Positions 45,902-57,690 of a DNA stretch of 64,000 bases are shown here, piece after piece. The notes below the pieces were generated by a model. That model ran no database searches. It was not told the DNA's origin and worked only from the letters and a program-made list of their open reading frames with translations. The DNA comes from Cryptomeria japonica. Its lineage: Eukaryota > Streptophyta > Pinopsida > Cupressales > Cupressaceae. The translations under genes were made by a program, and so were the position numbers. The stretch spans positions 181,684,977 to 181,748,976 of the forward strand of contig NC_081411.1 in the NCBI RefSeq assembly GCF_030272615.1, in the 5' to 3' direction. How positions within the stretch are numbered: the stretch's first letter is position 1; each line of letters begins with the position of its first letter.

Positions 45902-46394
45902 GTTGGCAATTGACACTCATCCGGTGACTTTTGGTAGTTGTTTATTGGTTTATGGTTGTCATTGATAGAAACTCGTCTTGGAGATTAAATTTGCTAGTCA
46001 TGATTCCTCTTATCCAGAAGCAGGTGTTAATCAGTAAAAAAAGGCTATCTTAGTGATGTTTTGGTCCGAAAAGATTTCCGATGATTGCGATGATTTTGGT
46101 GGTTGATTTCATGTTCTTGGTGAATGGGAAGATCCTTAGGAAGTGTGTGATCACATTATTTTGGTCTGGTGCTATGTTTTGTTAAATATTAAAGCTGACT
46201 TGAAGGAGATTATTTTTGTTAAGACCAGATATATAAGATTGGATTGGCAATTAGTTTTCAGTGTAGTATTATTGTGGAGATCCATTTTTGTGCGATTGAG
46301 TGCAGTTTCATATGTGCATTTAGTTCATAGATAATCCGGTAGCTGACTCAGACAAAAATAGAGTATTTGCAGAGCGAAGACAGTCAGAGATCTA
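45902..46394 (+). mobile_element. LTR-like fragment starting TGTTGGCAATTGACACTC
   Basis: The opening resembles the start of the minus-strand copia LTR at 47,193 (TGTTGGCATTCTACACTC) but reads on the + strand. The rest cannot be aligned by eye. It ends where the LTR at 46,395 starts, so it may be the pre-insertion target. Orientation and extent are uncertain. Confidence 0.35.
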
Positions 46395-47193
46395 TGTTAG
46401 ATGCAATGACAGTCCCAAAGACACTGAGATGGGGGGTGAATTAGTGTCTAACCGGTTAATTAAATATTTGAAATTATTTATAACTTTGCAACTTAAATTA
46501 ATGTACCCTTTAAATAAGAAATAATGCAGCAAATAGAAATAACAGAGACAACATAATGCACACTAGAACACAAGATATTTTGGCAAGGAAACATGGTGTG
46601 GTAAAAACCTCGATGGGATTTGTGACCCATAATATTTACTCACTGGCCAATATGAATAAATATTACTTACAACATGGGCTTGCACATGCAAGAAGGCCAA
46701 CAACCTAGAGCTCACTGCTCAATAGAAGAGTCTCACTGACTACAAAACGGATAATTAAATCCAATACAATGTACTACTCAAAAAAGCATCTGCAATGCTT
46801 GATTCAATACTGGTTTAATCTCTGTCATAAACCTTAACCAAAAACCTTTCGCGGTCTTAAAAATACCAATAATAATAATCATCTATCCTTATACAAAATG
46901 ATCTATCAGATCTCATACATATATGAGTCTTTACAATACATCATGTCATCTTACAAATAATTAATTACATTTACAATACAATTCATATAAACAAAAATTT
47001 GTCTCATGTCGGCCTAAGAGTCGGTATACTTCATTGCCGGTGTAATTTAGATGTCGATGAGTGTGCCTGCCAGTGCCAGTGCCTGCTGGTGTATGATGTC
47101 TGCAATGCTGGTGTATGTGTAGAAACTTGTTACTAGTTGGTTGCCATCAATGACAACATCAACCATATTCTCATTGAGTGTAGAATGCCAACA
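46395..47193 (-). mobile_element. 3' LTR of a minus-strand copia-like element
   Basis: On the minus strand it starts at 47,193 with TGTTGGCATTCTACAC, directly after a purine tract (CAAAGGGGGAGAT), and ends near 46,395 with TCTAACA, comparable to the CCTAACA end of the + strand LTR at 49,668. It contains the GTGAGTAAATATTATGGG/CCCATCGAGGTTTTTACC and CACCCCCCATCTCAG text of copia LTR R/U5. Length is about 0.8 kb. Confidence 0.65.
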
Positions 47194-47206
47194 ATCTCCC
47201 CCTTTG
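47194..47206 (-). promoter_or_regulatory. Polypurine tract of the minus-strand copia-like element
   Basis: On the minus strand, CCAAAGGGGGAGA lies immediately before the LTR start TGTTGGCATT. A second, very similar purine run (GGCAAAGGGGGAG) lies about 140 bases upstream at 47,338-47,350. Confidence 0.65.
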
Positions 47207-47399
47207 GAATTGATGGCAACACTCATGAGAAAAATCCAAAACTATTATAAAAAATGAAGTCCAAAATTTGATCCCTAAATGAGTGTGCTCCCCCTGAGCA
47301 AGTGATCTCTTCTGTGCATTTATTTTTCTCCATACTACTCCCCCTTTGCCATCAATGGCAAAGGATGTCAAAAATAATCAAAGAATACAAAAATGCTAC

Positions 47400-48440
47400 C
47401 TCATATCCTGTAACCGGTTGCTTACAAGTTGAAAAATGTCCGCTAAAATTAGATCCAGGATCTGCATGAATTTGTTACTATCAGAAAGGATGGTTTATGT
47501 TTCCTAGATCATGTCGGTCAGATAGTGCATCTGCTGCTCCAGTGATCGTTCTCCTTGAATTCTTGTCTTTGATAGCTCAACTCACTGAGTAATAAGATTG
47601 TCCAATCTTGGACCAAGATTTCTTTTCAGTTCCCAAGCCTTTAACATTATCCTTGCTTTGTCTTTCTCAAGTTTTTCTAACTTCTCCTAAAAAACTACCA
47701 TTTCCTATTAAAAAACTGATAAGTCTCGAAGAACCTATCATATTATCTGCAATGTCATCTATCTCCTTCCGAGTCTTCTTAATTTCCTCATCAATTATCT
47801 TCAGTCAGGTGGTGAGGTTTGCTAGCTTCTCTATACAACTTCTTATATTTCAAAATTATTGAGTTAAGTACCGGTAATAGTGAATCCATGTGCTCAGTAC
47901 AGTCTTTTATAGTTTTCTCAAAGAATTCACCTTTCTCTTTATCTACTCTTTCCTTTATAGTTTCCTCATTCACCCTATCTATGGTTAGAACATTTTCAAC
48001 AATAAATTTGGACAATGCGTCTAATTTACCTAAAGAATCCTTAATGTGATCTATCTTATAGGTTGGTGCAATCATTTTCAAAATAGGTAATGTGTCATCA
48101 ATAGCCTTAAATGCTAAGGCATTGTAATCTATTATCCTCTTAATAGAATCTAATAGAACATCTATTACATTAGTGGGTCTGAATTCTCCAGTAGATGTGC
48201 TTGGTTTTGCAATAGATTTCCTTTCAACAGATACTTTCCCAATTGCCTTAACTATTTCTTGCTTATTTCCATAAATTGCTTCCTATTTATTTACATTTTC
48301 TGCTGATTTCTCACTCTGTGTTATTACCTCTGCTTCTTTTGGTTTTTCAGTCCGAGTAAGTACCTCTGCAACTGCTGGTTTCTCTGTCTTTAGTTTCTTA
48401 GTGTTAGTTACCTTATCCTCTACCGGTTTCTCAGTCTTTG
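47400..48440 (-). pseudogene. Decayed unknown ORF of the minus-strand copia-like element
   Basis: A Lys/Thr/Glu-rich frame is readable from about 48,440 (TKKLKTEKPAVAEV, then TEKPKEAEVITQSEK) through a stop near 48,285, into EAIYGNKQEIVKAIGKVSVE, then 48,081-47,791 with IDRVNEETIKERVDKEKGEFF and a helix-rich end. A frameshift near 47,805 leads into IDEEIKKTRKEIDDIADNMI and decays by about 47,500. It precedes the PPT and 3' LTR, where copia pol should end, but shows no RT or RNase H. It may be the C-terminal part of the same protein type as ORF X at 62,052; there is no overlapping stretch to prove it. Confidence 0.45.
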
Positions 48441-48466
48441 GTTGCTTAGCTTGTGCCAGTATTTCA

Positions 48467-49668
48467 TGTTACTATTTACTAAGCTGTCATTAGTTTATGT
48501 CAAAAGTTATTCTATATACTCTAGTCAGTTATTACTACTGAAATATTCAGTCGGTAAGCACAGAGCAGTTGGTTACAGAAGTTAGAAGTCACAGAGTTTA
48601 GTAAACACTGAGCAGTCTACCGAGTAACACTCTATGTCTACTGAGCAGCAAAGATGGTATACCGAGCTAATATGAACTGAGTGAAACGTGTTACCAGATT
48701 CATTGAACATAGACACATATGGGAAACGTGTTACAAAGATCGAGGAATAGGAAACAGTTATCACATTGGAAATTGCACTTTAAGATTTTGTATGATTTTG
48801 AGGACATCTATCCAATGAAATAATTTTGTATGGTTATTCATTTAATGAATCATGTTTGTAAGATCGAAGCATGAACAAGATCACCATCATAAGAGATCTA
48901 TTTATACAACATGAATTGAGGATTAGATATGTGTGTGTATGAAGGAAGAAATGTGTGATAGATAAACTGAAAGGCAAAATCATGGGAAAGCACAATGTGT
49001 TATGACTATTACGATTGACAGAGATACACAGAGGTCACCGAGAAGGATTTTAGAGAACAGTCAAGGAATAGAGTAAACAGAAGGGTTTACCGAGTTGATT
49101 TATCAATTACTGAGGTATGCTATAAGCAAGGTAATTTCATATTGAGCACATAGAATCTGCTATAACATTTCAGATGTGAAGTTGTAGATATTTTGTAAGA
49201 TTTTGATTGTAATATTTTGAGTTGTAAGAGAAACCTTTAATAGGGTAAAAGCCTCTAACAAAGTCTATAAATTGTAAAGCCTTTAACCAGGTGCAACATT
49301 TAGTATAAGTGTTGTAAAAATCCTTTAGCAAGGTAGATCTAAAGATCTCGATACTCCTAATAGGGTAAGCTATCAGAAATAGCTAAACATGTAGCTCTAA
49401 CCGAGCAACCTTTATTATTGCAATAGTGAGGTTGTGGGTGTCATCCCCACCGCAGTTTTTCTCTCTAACCAAGAGTTTCTGCATAACCAAAATATATGTG
49501 TTATGGAGTGAATCATGTATGATTGTTATTTATTTGTTTTAGCATTATATTATGTTACAACAATATTCAGTTTATGCTTAACAGTAAAGCTATTATTGAA
49601 GAAAAGATTTGAAGTATTGATTCACCCCTCCCCTCTCAGTACATTAGCTTTCCATATTAGGCCTAACA
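48467..49668 (+). mobile_element. 5' LTR of a + strand copia-like element
   Basis: The right end is firm: CCTAACA at 49,668, two bases before a perfect copia-type primer-binding site. R/U5 text such as GTGGGTGTCATCCCCACCGC (49,433-49,452) and CACCCCTCCCCTCTCAG (49,623-49,639) lies before it. The left end is placed at TGTTACTATTTAC (48,467), where the Lys-rich minus-strand ORF stops being readable. The matching 3' LTR must lie beyond 64,000. Confidence 0.65.
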
Positions 49669-49670
49669 AT

Positions 49671-49682
49671 TGGTATCAGAGC
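49671..49682 (+). promoter_or_regulatory. Primer-binding site, initiator-tRNA-Met type
   Basis: TGGTATCAGAGC, the standard complement of the 3' end of plant initiator tRNA-Met, used by most Ty1/copia elements. It sits two bases after the LTR end. Confidence 0.9.
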
Positions 49683-49730
49683 TTGAATCTTGGAAAAGGG
49701 TTTAACTACCTAAAGAGAAAGATCTTATCA

Positions 49731-50783
49731 ATGGAAGGCTACAAACAATCTCGGAGAATTGTGAACCTTGAAAATGAATTGGATCATGCTAATCAAGTGA
49801 TTGCAGACATGTAGAAACAAATGCACAGATCATTGAAAGTTAAAAGAAGATTGTCTGATGATTTGCAGGACTTTCAAGAGCTGGTGGAACAAATTGAGAC
49901 ATCATTTGAGAACAGTATATCTGAGGAGATTGAAGAAATGATTGGAGAATTGAAAGAAAAGAACAAAGCACTGAGTGAATAGCTAAAAGAAATGAAAAGA
50001 GAACATGAGCATTTCATCACATAGATGATTGAAAATCTTGATGCATTGAAGACAACCGAGGATAACATAAGAGATATAGAAAGAGAAAAACAACAACTTG
50101 AAGCATTAGTGTCTGAAAAGAATGATGAAATCACAAGGATGACTGGAATTCAACAAAATTTATTAGATCAATTGGGTTATGTACATCATGAAGCAAATAT
50201 GAAAGATGATGAGAATCAAGCATTGAAACTTGAAGTATCAAGGTTGACCAATGAACTTGAAACAGAGAAGAAATCCAAAGAAACATTGAAGAAGAGTTAT
50301 GAAGCATCAAAGATGTTGGATGAGCAAGTGAATACAAAAAGACCCAACAAAGTTGCAGGACTCGGTTACAAAGGAAAAGACTCTACCGAGAAGGGAATCC
50401 ACACTACTAAGAGAGGAGAATCATCAAAGCAAGCTGGAAACAAGAAGAACATCAAAGGAAAGAAGCATTTTTGCAACTACTGTGGAAAACAAGGACATAC
50501 TGCCAACATGTGCCAAATCAGAAAAGGTAAGCAATCGAATGACACTAGGTCTAATGGTTATTGTTGCAATTTCAATAAGTATGGTCACACATCTAATCAA
50601 TGTAGGACAAAGTTTGTTAGCAATTATCAGAAGGCAAAAATCAAAGGATTTTGTAAAAATTGTAATAGATATGGACATAGTACCAAGAAGTGTTGGTTTA
50701 AGCAGAAGAACTATATGTGGTCTCCACACCGAGCAAATACTAGAGGCTACCGAACTCACACAGATCTTAACTGACAGTATACT
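49731..50783 (+). pseudogene. Copia-like gag, first part: coiled coil and three zinc knuckles
   Basis: One frame from the ATG at 49,731. It begins MEGYKQSRRIVNLENELD and is strongly helical with Glu/Lys/Leu heptads up to about 50,310 (likely coiled coil). A GLGYKGKDS motif follows, as commonly seen before the knuckles in copia gag, then CNYCGKQGHTANMC, CCNFNKYGHTSNQC (second Cys lost) and CKNCNRYGHSTKKC. In-frame stops: TAG at 49,812, 49,980 and 50,022, TGA at 50,772. All fit single C-to-T changes. There is no frameshift. It is split at 50,788/61,197 by the Tat-like element and resumes there in the same frame. Confidence 0.75.
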
Positions 50784-50788
50784 GTAGT
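50784..50788 (+). repeat. Left target-site duplication of the inserted Tat-like element (GTAGT)
   Basis: Five bases before the LTR start. They pair with GCAAT at 61,197-61,201, two transitions apart. Taking them as the 5-bp duplication makes the two gag halves join in frame. Confidence 0.55.
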
Positions 50789-51954
50789 TGTAATACCCTA
50801 AAAATGGTCATCTAAACCATAAGCCCCTAATCTCGACAACATCACCAAGGTCCTAACCAAAGGCAATTAAATAAATCTTGAGCACACAATTAATTCTTTA
50901 ATCATCAAATGTCACATGGCAAATCAATCACTCAATATTAATTAAACATTTATTTAATTAATTAAATCATTCTAAGTAAATGATTTTAAATAATTATCTT
51001 ATTTATTTTAATTAAATATCCTAGCATATTTAATTAAATAAATCAATTCGCCATTAAATCATCAAAAAGAGGAATTAATTTAATTAAATAAATCAAATTG
51101 CCATAAATCTTCAAAAAAGGAAACAAATCAAGAGAGAGGAATTAATTTAAATCAATTAAATCAATTGAGCACAAATCTTCAAAAATAGAAATAAATCAAA
51201 AAAGGAATTAATTGACAAAAAAGAATTAAAATTTGAGAAAAGAAATCAATTGAAAACAATCTTGAAAAAATAAATTAAAAATTGATAAATAATCTCAAAG
51301 AAAGCAATTAAAACAATTAAATATTAAAATTGAATGAAATAGATAATAAATTAGTTTTTTTCTGATTTTATCTTAATTTTAGTTCAATTTCCTTTAAAAC
51401 AGTTTTTTCATGATTTAATCTTAATTTTAGTTCAATTTCCTTTAAAACTGAGAAAAGCATCTAATCACATGAATTCACCTGGATTGTGCTTCCTCTTGGA
51501 AAATCTTGACTGCTCATCATCATTTGATCTCAACCATTGGTTTCTTTCTGAATTTTCTATAAATTCAGGCTCATCTCTCATTCAAAGGGAGGCTGGAGAA
51601 TTTATTGTTATTATACTATTTTTGCTCTAGACTCATTGAATATTGCATATTAATTATTTCATATTGATTAAATCATTTAACTTAATATTGTTTAAATCTT
51701 GTTAGATTAATATTGCATCCATCTAGCATTCATCATGTTCATATAGATAAAATCCTTCGTCTTGATGTTATCTAGTCACTGGTATTGCTTATAATCTGAG
51801 AGAAATCTTATATTCGCATCTTTTAGAAGGCAATGGGTCGATTTGTTATGGTTATTTATTCATTGATTATATCTGATTAACCATGCATGTAATGACTTGA
51901 TTGAAGTGTTGTGTCTTGCAGATACAGATTCTCATACCACTTTTCACACACACA
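50789..51954 (+). mobile_element. 5' LTR of the non-autonomous Tat-like element
   Basis: Begins TGTAATACCC and ends CACACACACA. U3 opens with AT-rich TTAATTAA-type words, and a TATA-like TATAAATT lies near 51,560. It differs from the 3' LTR by a tandem repeat: an 'agttNNNttcNtgattt...cctttaaaac' unit of about 48 bases is present twice (51,355-51,450) here and once in the 3' LTR. Confidence 0.9.
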
Positions 51955-51957
51955 TTT

Positions 51958-51977
51958 CTAGCGCCCACCGTGGGGCT
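51958..51977 (+). promoter_or_regulatory. Primer-binding-site-like sequence
   Basis: CTAGCGCCCACCGTGGGGCT starts three bases after the 5' LTR. Plant Ty3 elements often have TGGCGCC-type primer sites here; this one has TAGCGCCC, so one position of the usual form is changed. The tRNA was not determined. Confidence 0.55.
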
Positions 51978-54183
51978 CAAACCCACAAATACAATATTTC
52001 TAATGTTTCTTGAACAAATTTAATGTTTTGTTTTTATAACTAATAAACATGTGTTAAATTTGGAAATAAAAATCTTTCTTTTTTATTGTTCTTCTATGAT
52101 AGTCAAAAATGGTCTCGGTTTCAAGAGTATAACTTTTTATTGAACCGTTGGATCTTAACCAATTTGTGATATGTTTTGTAAAATGAAGTTTTCTAAAGGA
52201 TCACCAAAGGGATTTTCCTAAATATTTTTGATTTGAAAGTTATGATTGACAGAGTGCAGGACTATCATTTTACTGATTCTTCTATGACAGTCAAAAATGG
52301 TCTCGGTTGGAAGAGCATAATGTTTTATTCAACCGTTGGATCTCAACAAAGTTTTTGTATGTTTTTTAAAATGAAGTTTTATACAGGTTCACTGAACGGA
52401 TTTTCCAAACTATTTGGGTTTGAAAGTTATGATTGACAGAGTGTAGGACTGTTATTTTACCTATTCTTTTGTGACAGTCAAAAATGGTCTTGGTTTGGAG
52501 GGCATAACTTTTTATTGAACTGTTGGATCTAATCCAAATTTTAATATGTTTTGAAAAGTCAAGTTTTCCACATGTCCATTGAAGAGATTGTCTAAATTAT
52601 TTCTGGTTAAAAAGTTATAAATGACAGAGTGCAGTACTATCAAAAATTGTCATAACTAGGATAGTCATAAAATGGAAATTCTTGTTAGATTAGTTTAATT
52701 TACAGTTTACATGATAGAATTTTCTTTTGATGATTTTTTATTTTATTTTGGCAACTAATTTTGGGCTTTTAATGTTTGCAGGACGCTTGTCAAAGAATCT
52801 ATCAATCAAACATACACCTGCCAAAGAATCAAAAAGAAAATGACTACTGACATATTGGTTTTGCAGGTTGCCTAAGGAGAATTAACTAAACGTTGTGTAT
52901 TCATTTAGTATTTTCTTAGGCACTTAAATTGCTATCTGGTTAAAGAACAAATCTGTCTTTCATGTTTTCAGAAAAATCTAAGAGGTAGGAGAGTATGCTC
53001 TTGTCTTTTATAGACAATCAGAAATCTAGACCCTCGAAGTTTTTTTCTAAGTTTTGAGATTTGTGTACCTTTAGCGGGCTTGTCATAGTGGGAAAAAGTA
53101 ATCACCTGTGAGAATGACCCAAGTGAGTACAGCTGGACCTAAGCAATCCAACTCACTTTAATAAATAGGTCTCTGGTGATTAAAGTCTCAGAGGATGGGA
53201 TTATTTGAGTTTTCTCTTTGAGATCTCTCATATCGAGCATTTTGTAGGGCCTCGCGGTCTCAATCATGTTTATGTGACTACATCTTGTTTCGGTACCTTG
53301 TTGGGCTATAGGCCTCAATCATGCTTGCGTGACTTCAAGGGGTAATTTCAAATGTAATTCCTGACTAAGAACTATAAGATAGAAGCTACCCGATTCACCT
53401 CTGAAAGGCTGATAATCTTTGGCCAAGAGAGATAGTAACTCTCCCAAGACACTTGCCATATCGTGCCCCCATTAGCATTTGGAGTCGGCTAATATGGCAT
53501 TGAGAATCCATTGTGTGAGACTCAATGGCCATATTCTGTTTAGCTATTGGGTGTGTACCTAAGTCAGCAAGCAAAGGTTTTCTTCTCTAAGCCAACTTCC
53601 ATAGGGTTAGTGTGATGTGATTGAATTATTATATATCTTGCATGTTTTCTATGTTTTCATCCCTAATATTAAACCTAGAATACCAAAACTGGAGAAAACA
53701 ACAAACAAAATCAGTGATAAACTCTGTCTGTGTCCAAACTAGTCTCTGTTAGTTGTTGAAACATCAATCCTTATCAAAAACTAGTAGTCGTCAATCATTG
53801 AAACTCTGTTTGTCAGAATCTCATCTCTGTCCAGTCCTCTGTCATACGAATTCCTGATCTTATCAGTCAAAATTGTCAAAATTGTCTAAAACAGTCTACA
53901 GCGAGCCTAAAATTGGTTACCATCCTCTTGAGCATAAACAACCTTGATAGTGTACCCTTGCCATTGCATTGCACGATTTTGTCGATCATCTCTCAGCTAG
54001 TTCAAATAAACAACTTATCAAACCTAAGTTTAACTTAGATAACGTCTTACACAGGATAGATCATTCCTGAAACTAGACCAAATCTTAAGTTACTTCTCTC
54101 AATCACTATGTTAAACGAACTACTAGCTACAATTTGATCTTGAGTTCTGCAACACATCTCACTCTCGGTCCTGTCGGTTAAAA
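51978..54183 (+). other. Leader of the non-autonomous Tat-like element
   Basis: About 2.2 kb without a recognisable ORF. It holds the 187-bp repeat array (52,086-52,650) and, around 53,100-53,600, text parallel to the leader of the element at the window start. Confidence 0.6.
52086..52650 (+). repeat. Three tandem copies of a 187-bp unit in the leader
   Basis: 'agtcaaaaatggtct(c/t)gg' occurs at 52,101, 52,289 and 52,476. Each unit carries 'aactttttatt(g/c)aac(c/t)gttggatc', then 'atgttttN(t/a)aaa', then 'aaagttat(g/a)attgacagagtg(c/t)ag'. The units have diverged by roughly a tenth to a fifth by eye. Confidence 0.85.
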
Positions 54184-54648
54184 ATGCCTGTTCAAACCAA
54201 ATGCTCTTCTAATTTTTTTGATGAAAGTAAGAGTCTTATAGATACATTAGCTCCAATTCCCATGGCTGCCTATGCTCAAATGCTTCAAGATATAAAGAAA
54301 AATATATATGACATGGAAATCCAACAAAATAGATCAATGACTCCATTTGAAAAACAAATGTATGATATCAAGTGTGAGAAACTTCAAGAAGTGCTAAAAC
54401 GATTATGTGATTTGTCAACCAAATACCAACAAATGATTGACAATCAAAATCCAAATCTCAAACAAGCTCACAAGACACCTTCACCAAGACAAAAAGACAT
54501 CTATTCCCTAGATAGACAGTTTCCACCTTTGGGGCAATCTATTGAGTCCGCTTTGGAAGAGCTTATTGAGAACAATCTTATCATATTGCTTAAAAAGACT
54601 ACATGGGGATGGGAATTTATGAGTAAGTATTGTGCATATCATAGATAA
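54184..54648 (+). CDS. ORF of the non-autonomous Tat-like element, first part (gag-tail-like)
   Basis: The ATG at 54,184 begins MPVQTKCSSNFFDESKSL. Residues 20-100 are helical and charged. The segment QFPPLGQSIESALEELIENNLI, then YCAYHRNEHKTSHSIELKHKIQDLIDNG (continuing past the TAA at 54,646) is laid out like the gag C-terminus of Tat/Ogre elements: a short helix pair, then a C..H......H Cys/His cluster, then an 'LKxKIQDLI' helix just before protease. Here the last Cys position is not seen and no protease follows. A capsid domain is not evident. A single stop (TAA, 54,646) interrupts it. Confidence 0.55.
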   Translation: MPVQTKCSSNFFDESKSLIDTLAPIPMAAYAQMLQDIKKNIYDMEIQQNRSMTPFEKQMYDIKCEKLQEVLKRLCDLSTKYQQMIDNQNPNLKQAHKTPSPRQKDIYSLDRQFPPLGQSIESALEELIENNLIILLKKTTWGWEFMSKYCAYHR

Positions 54649-55224
54649 AATGAACATAAGACTTCGCATTCCATAGAATTAAAACATAAGATTCAAGATC
54701 TCATTGATAATGGTGTCATTGAAATTGAAGATCCTAATGACTCGCCTAAAGAAAAAAAAGGAACTATTTCTAAGCATGATCAAAATCATGAACCTATGTC
54801 TAGCAAGGCTCCATATGTAGCCTCCATCCCTTCCATGATACCTTCATCTCCTAAGACTTCTCAGCAACAATCCATACCATCTCCTTCAAACAATGAAACT
54901 TCTCATGTTGACCTTCAAGGGCTATCTCCTATGGAAATCCAAGTTAATGCCAATATTGATACAAGTTCCTCTAAAGATTTAAAAATCCCAGATCCTATTC
55001 CATCAGACACTTCAATTCTAAACGTACCCACTCTAGAAGGCCATTTCCAAAGTGCTTCCTCATCATGTCAAAATATGGAGACCTTCCAAGAATCCCCTAC
55101 ACCTATGAAAAATCTTATCCCTTCCTTAGAAGTGACTCCATGTCAAGAGGATAATATGAAAAATGAAGAAACGAGTCCTATCATAGTCAAGATCAAGACA
55201 CCAAAACTCCTCAATCCCATCTAA
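54649..55224 (+). pseudogene. ORF of the non-autonomous Tat-like element, second part, Ser/Pro-rich
   Basis: Same frame as the first part, past the TAA at 54,646. The KHKIQDLIDNGVIEIEDPND motif is followed by a Ser/Pro/Gln-rich region (PSMIPSSPKTSQQQS and similar) to a TAA at 55,222. The continuation is in another frame starting near 55,200, so a one-base indel lies somewhere shortly before 55,222. Confidence 0.5.
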
Positions 55225-56456
55225 TGATTGAAAAAGATCCCATTTCACTAGAATCCCATGATGATCCCCTTATACCTTTCCATTTCTTCCAAGATGACCC
55301 CCTTCCATCTCAAGAGAAAACCATCCTTCCAAATCCCATTCCTAATCCACTTCCTAAGCAAGATCATGATGTCTCTTCAACCTTTTCAAATGATCCTATT
55401 CAAAATGAAGAGTCAAACACCCTTCCTACTCTATCCAATGTTCCTATTCCTTGTCAAGATCAAAGTATCCCTTCATCTCCTTGTCATAATCCTACACGTT
55501 CACTTCATGATCGTATCATTCCTTGCATTCCACCTCCACCTCAAAATGAACTTGCCTCTAGCATCCAAAGTAAGAAGAAACCCTTTGTTAAAAAGATCTT
55601 TCAAAGCATGCATTATCAAAGAAAAGGGTTAGACATTCATGAACGAGGTATATTAGAACCCCCTGCTATTAAAGAAAATGTTAAAGGTCATGGCCTCAGG
55701 GAAATTTCTCAAGATGTTGGTATCTCTCATAAATCCTACATTTCTCCAGTTAAATCCAAATACATGCCTTCTCCTTCACACCTTCCATCCATTCTAGGTC
55801 CCTATATTCCTCCATCCCTTATGTAGGATCAACAAAGGCACACATCTTCAAGTACCTTCCATCCATCTAAAAGACCTCCATATCATTCCTATCTATCCAC
55901 GCATCTCCCTCCAAGCAATTTGGATGCCAAGCATAAAAGTCATAAGTCAAGCAATCCACATGCATTCAAGGATCAAAATGTCCCATCTAATCAACATGTC
56001 AAAACAAAGCAAAATATGATCCAAAAAGGAAAAAAAAAATACAAAATGCCAAAAAGGCCCACAAAGAAAGAAGAAAAGTCAAAATTTATATGGGTTCCTA
56101 AGGCACTTGTACAAGCAATGTGCTCTAAGGAACTACAAAAGCATGAAAAATAAAAAACCATGTGGATCCCTAAGCGGCTACTTGAAGCACAACAGTCTAA
56201 AGAAAAATCAAAATTGGCATCCAAAATTGTTGTTCCTCCATCCGAACCTTTTGAGTCTATTCCTCCATCCAAACCTTCTAAGTCTATTCCTCCATTACCT
56301 CCTTCATCCATTTTGGGTTCTTATGCCACAAAATTTGTAACATTTCCTCCATCCAAATCTCAAAATTTGAGATTCACTTCTCCTCCATATGTCCACCATC
56401 CCTCAAGGCATGTGCCAATGTTGATCTTTTCAGCATTTCCATCTATTGATACATAA
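55224..56456 (+). pseudogene. ORF of the non-autonomous Tat-like element, Pro-rich C-terminal part
   Basis: One frame with stops at 55,824 (TAG) and 56,151 (TAA), ending at a TAA at 56,454. It has repeated Pro-rich phrases (DPLPSQEKTILPNPIPNPLP, PPSEPFESIPPSKPSKSIPP) and two related Trp motifs (KFIWVPKALVQA and MWIPKRLLEA) separated by about 24 residues. Low-complexity and presumably disordered. It occupies the place of pro-pol. I do not recognise a function. Confidence 0.45.
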
Positions 56457-56776
56457 TTCTCCCAACATCCCATCCATTATCCAACACCTATTTTTCACTC
56501 TTCCATCCCTCTTATCCAATCCTTTGCATAAATCCTTGGCCTAGTTTCATTTCATTATCCTGCCAACATCTTTGAGCATACCTTCACAACCATGGTCTAT
56601 TGCAACTCATATTCTAAGGGTACCATCCAAAGCAGCGAGATGTCGAGGTCCTTCTTCCATCCCCTATCATGCTCCATTATCTTCCAAAAAAAAAAAAATG
56701 ATGAAAAAAGTGAAAAAAAAAAAACAGAAAAAAAAGTAAAGAGAAATGAATTCATCCTTGTGTGAAAACCACTTCT

Positions 56777-56821
56777 TGTGGCGCCTTGGGCAAGTACCAT
56801 GATGAAAACTTGGCAAATGGG
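56777..56821 (+). repeat. Conserved post-pol motif, copy B
   Basis: Reads tgtggcgccttgggcaag, then gatgaaaacttggcaaatgg; compare 7,457-7,505. It is preceded by A-rich tracts and followed by CACTGGGGGCAAG at 56,856-56,868. Confidence 0.6.
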
Positions 56822-57606
56822 CTTCATGCATAATCCATCATCCTTTTGCACTTTACACTGGGGGCAAGTTCCATCCATGTACATCCATCTATTATCGATC
56901 TTCCTCCATTATCCTTCATCCTCCATTATCCCTCATTCTCTCTATCTATGTTCATATCCCTTTTCCACCTTTGATCTTGACAAGGTTAAGGATTCTTGCA
57001 GGCTTCATGTGTCCTATTTATTACACTTGATCTAGACCCTTAAGCTCCTCTCCATTGCTTACTCACATTTGTCATTACCTCCCTTTTGATCTTGTTTATC
57101 ATATTTGCCTCCTATCCAAATCTATTCCTTGATCTTGATCAACACTATGGACAAGATGCAAAAACATGTTTTCCACAAACCTCTTGACATGACCAGTTCT
57201 TTGGACCATATGGCTTTGTTACGCTATATACTTGCTTTACATTGCTAAAATCCTTGCTTTACATTGCTAAAATCTTTGCTTTACATTGCTATATCTGGAA
57301 CCTATTCTTGGATTAATGTTGTGAGATAGTCCTTGAAAGCATCCACCACCATTCACTTATCCATTCATATACTCAAAATCCCTTTTTCCTTGCTAGACAC
57401 TAGGGGCAAACTTTTGAAAAAATCCTAAAAATCATAAAATGTCTTGAAAAAATCATAAAAAATCATAAAATGTCCTAAAGAAATCCTAAAAATTAGAAAA
57501 AGTCCTGAAAAAATCCTAAAAATCAGAAAAAGTCTTGAATAAATTCAAAAAAAAAAAAAAAAGGAAAAACAAAAGAAAAAAAAAAAGAACAAAGAGAGAA
57601 AATGCC

Positions 57607-57690
57607 CTGGTGAAAACCTAGTAAACAGGCACCTTGGTAAAAAAAAAATGAATCTCTACCAAGCAGGTGAAAACTTGGTAAACAGGTGCC
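57607..57690 (+). repeat. Conserved post-pol motif, copies C and D
   Basis: CTGGTGAAAACCTAGTAAAC with AGGCACC (57,607-57,633) and CAGGTGAAAACTTGGTAAAC with AGGTGCC (57,664-57,690). In D, ACTTG pairs with CAGGT around GTAAA. An A-rich array (57,416-57,600) of 'aatcctaaaaatcagaaaaagtc' units precedes them. Confidence 0.6.

Noticed and set aside
54184-56456. Host gene for a Pro-rich protein
   Set aside because: It lies between two matching LTRs with a PPT and primer site, so it belongs to the retroelement.
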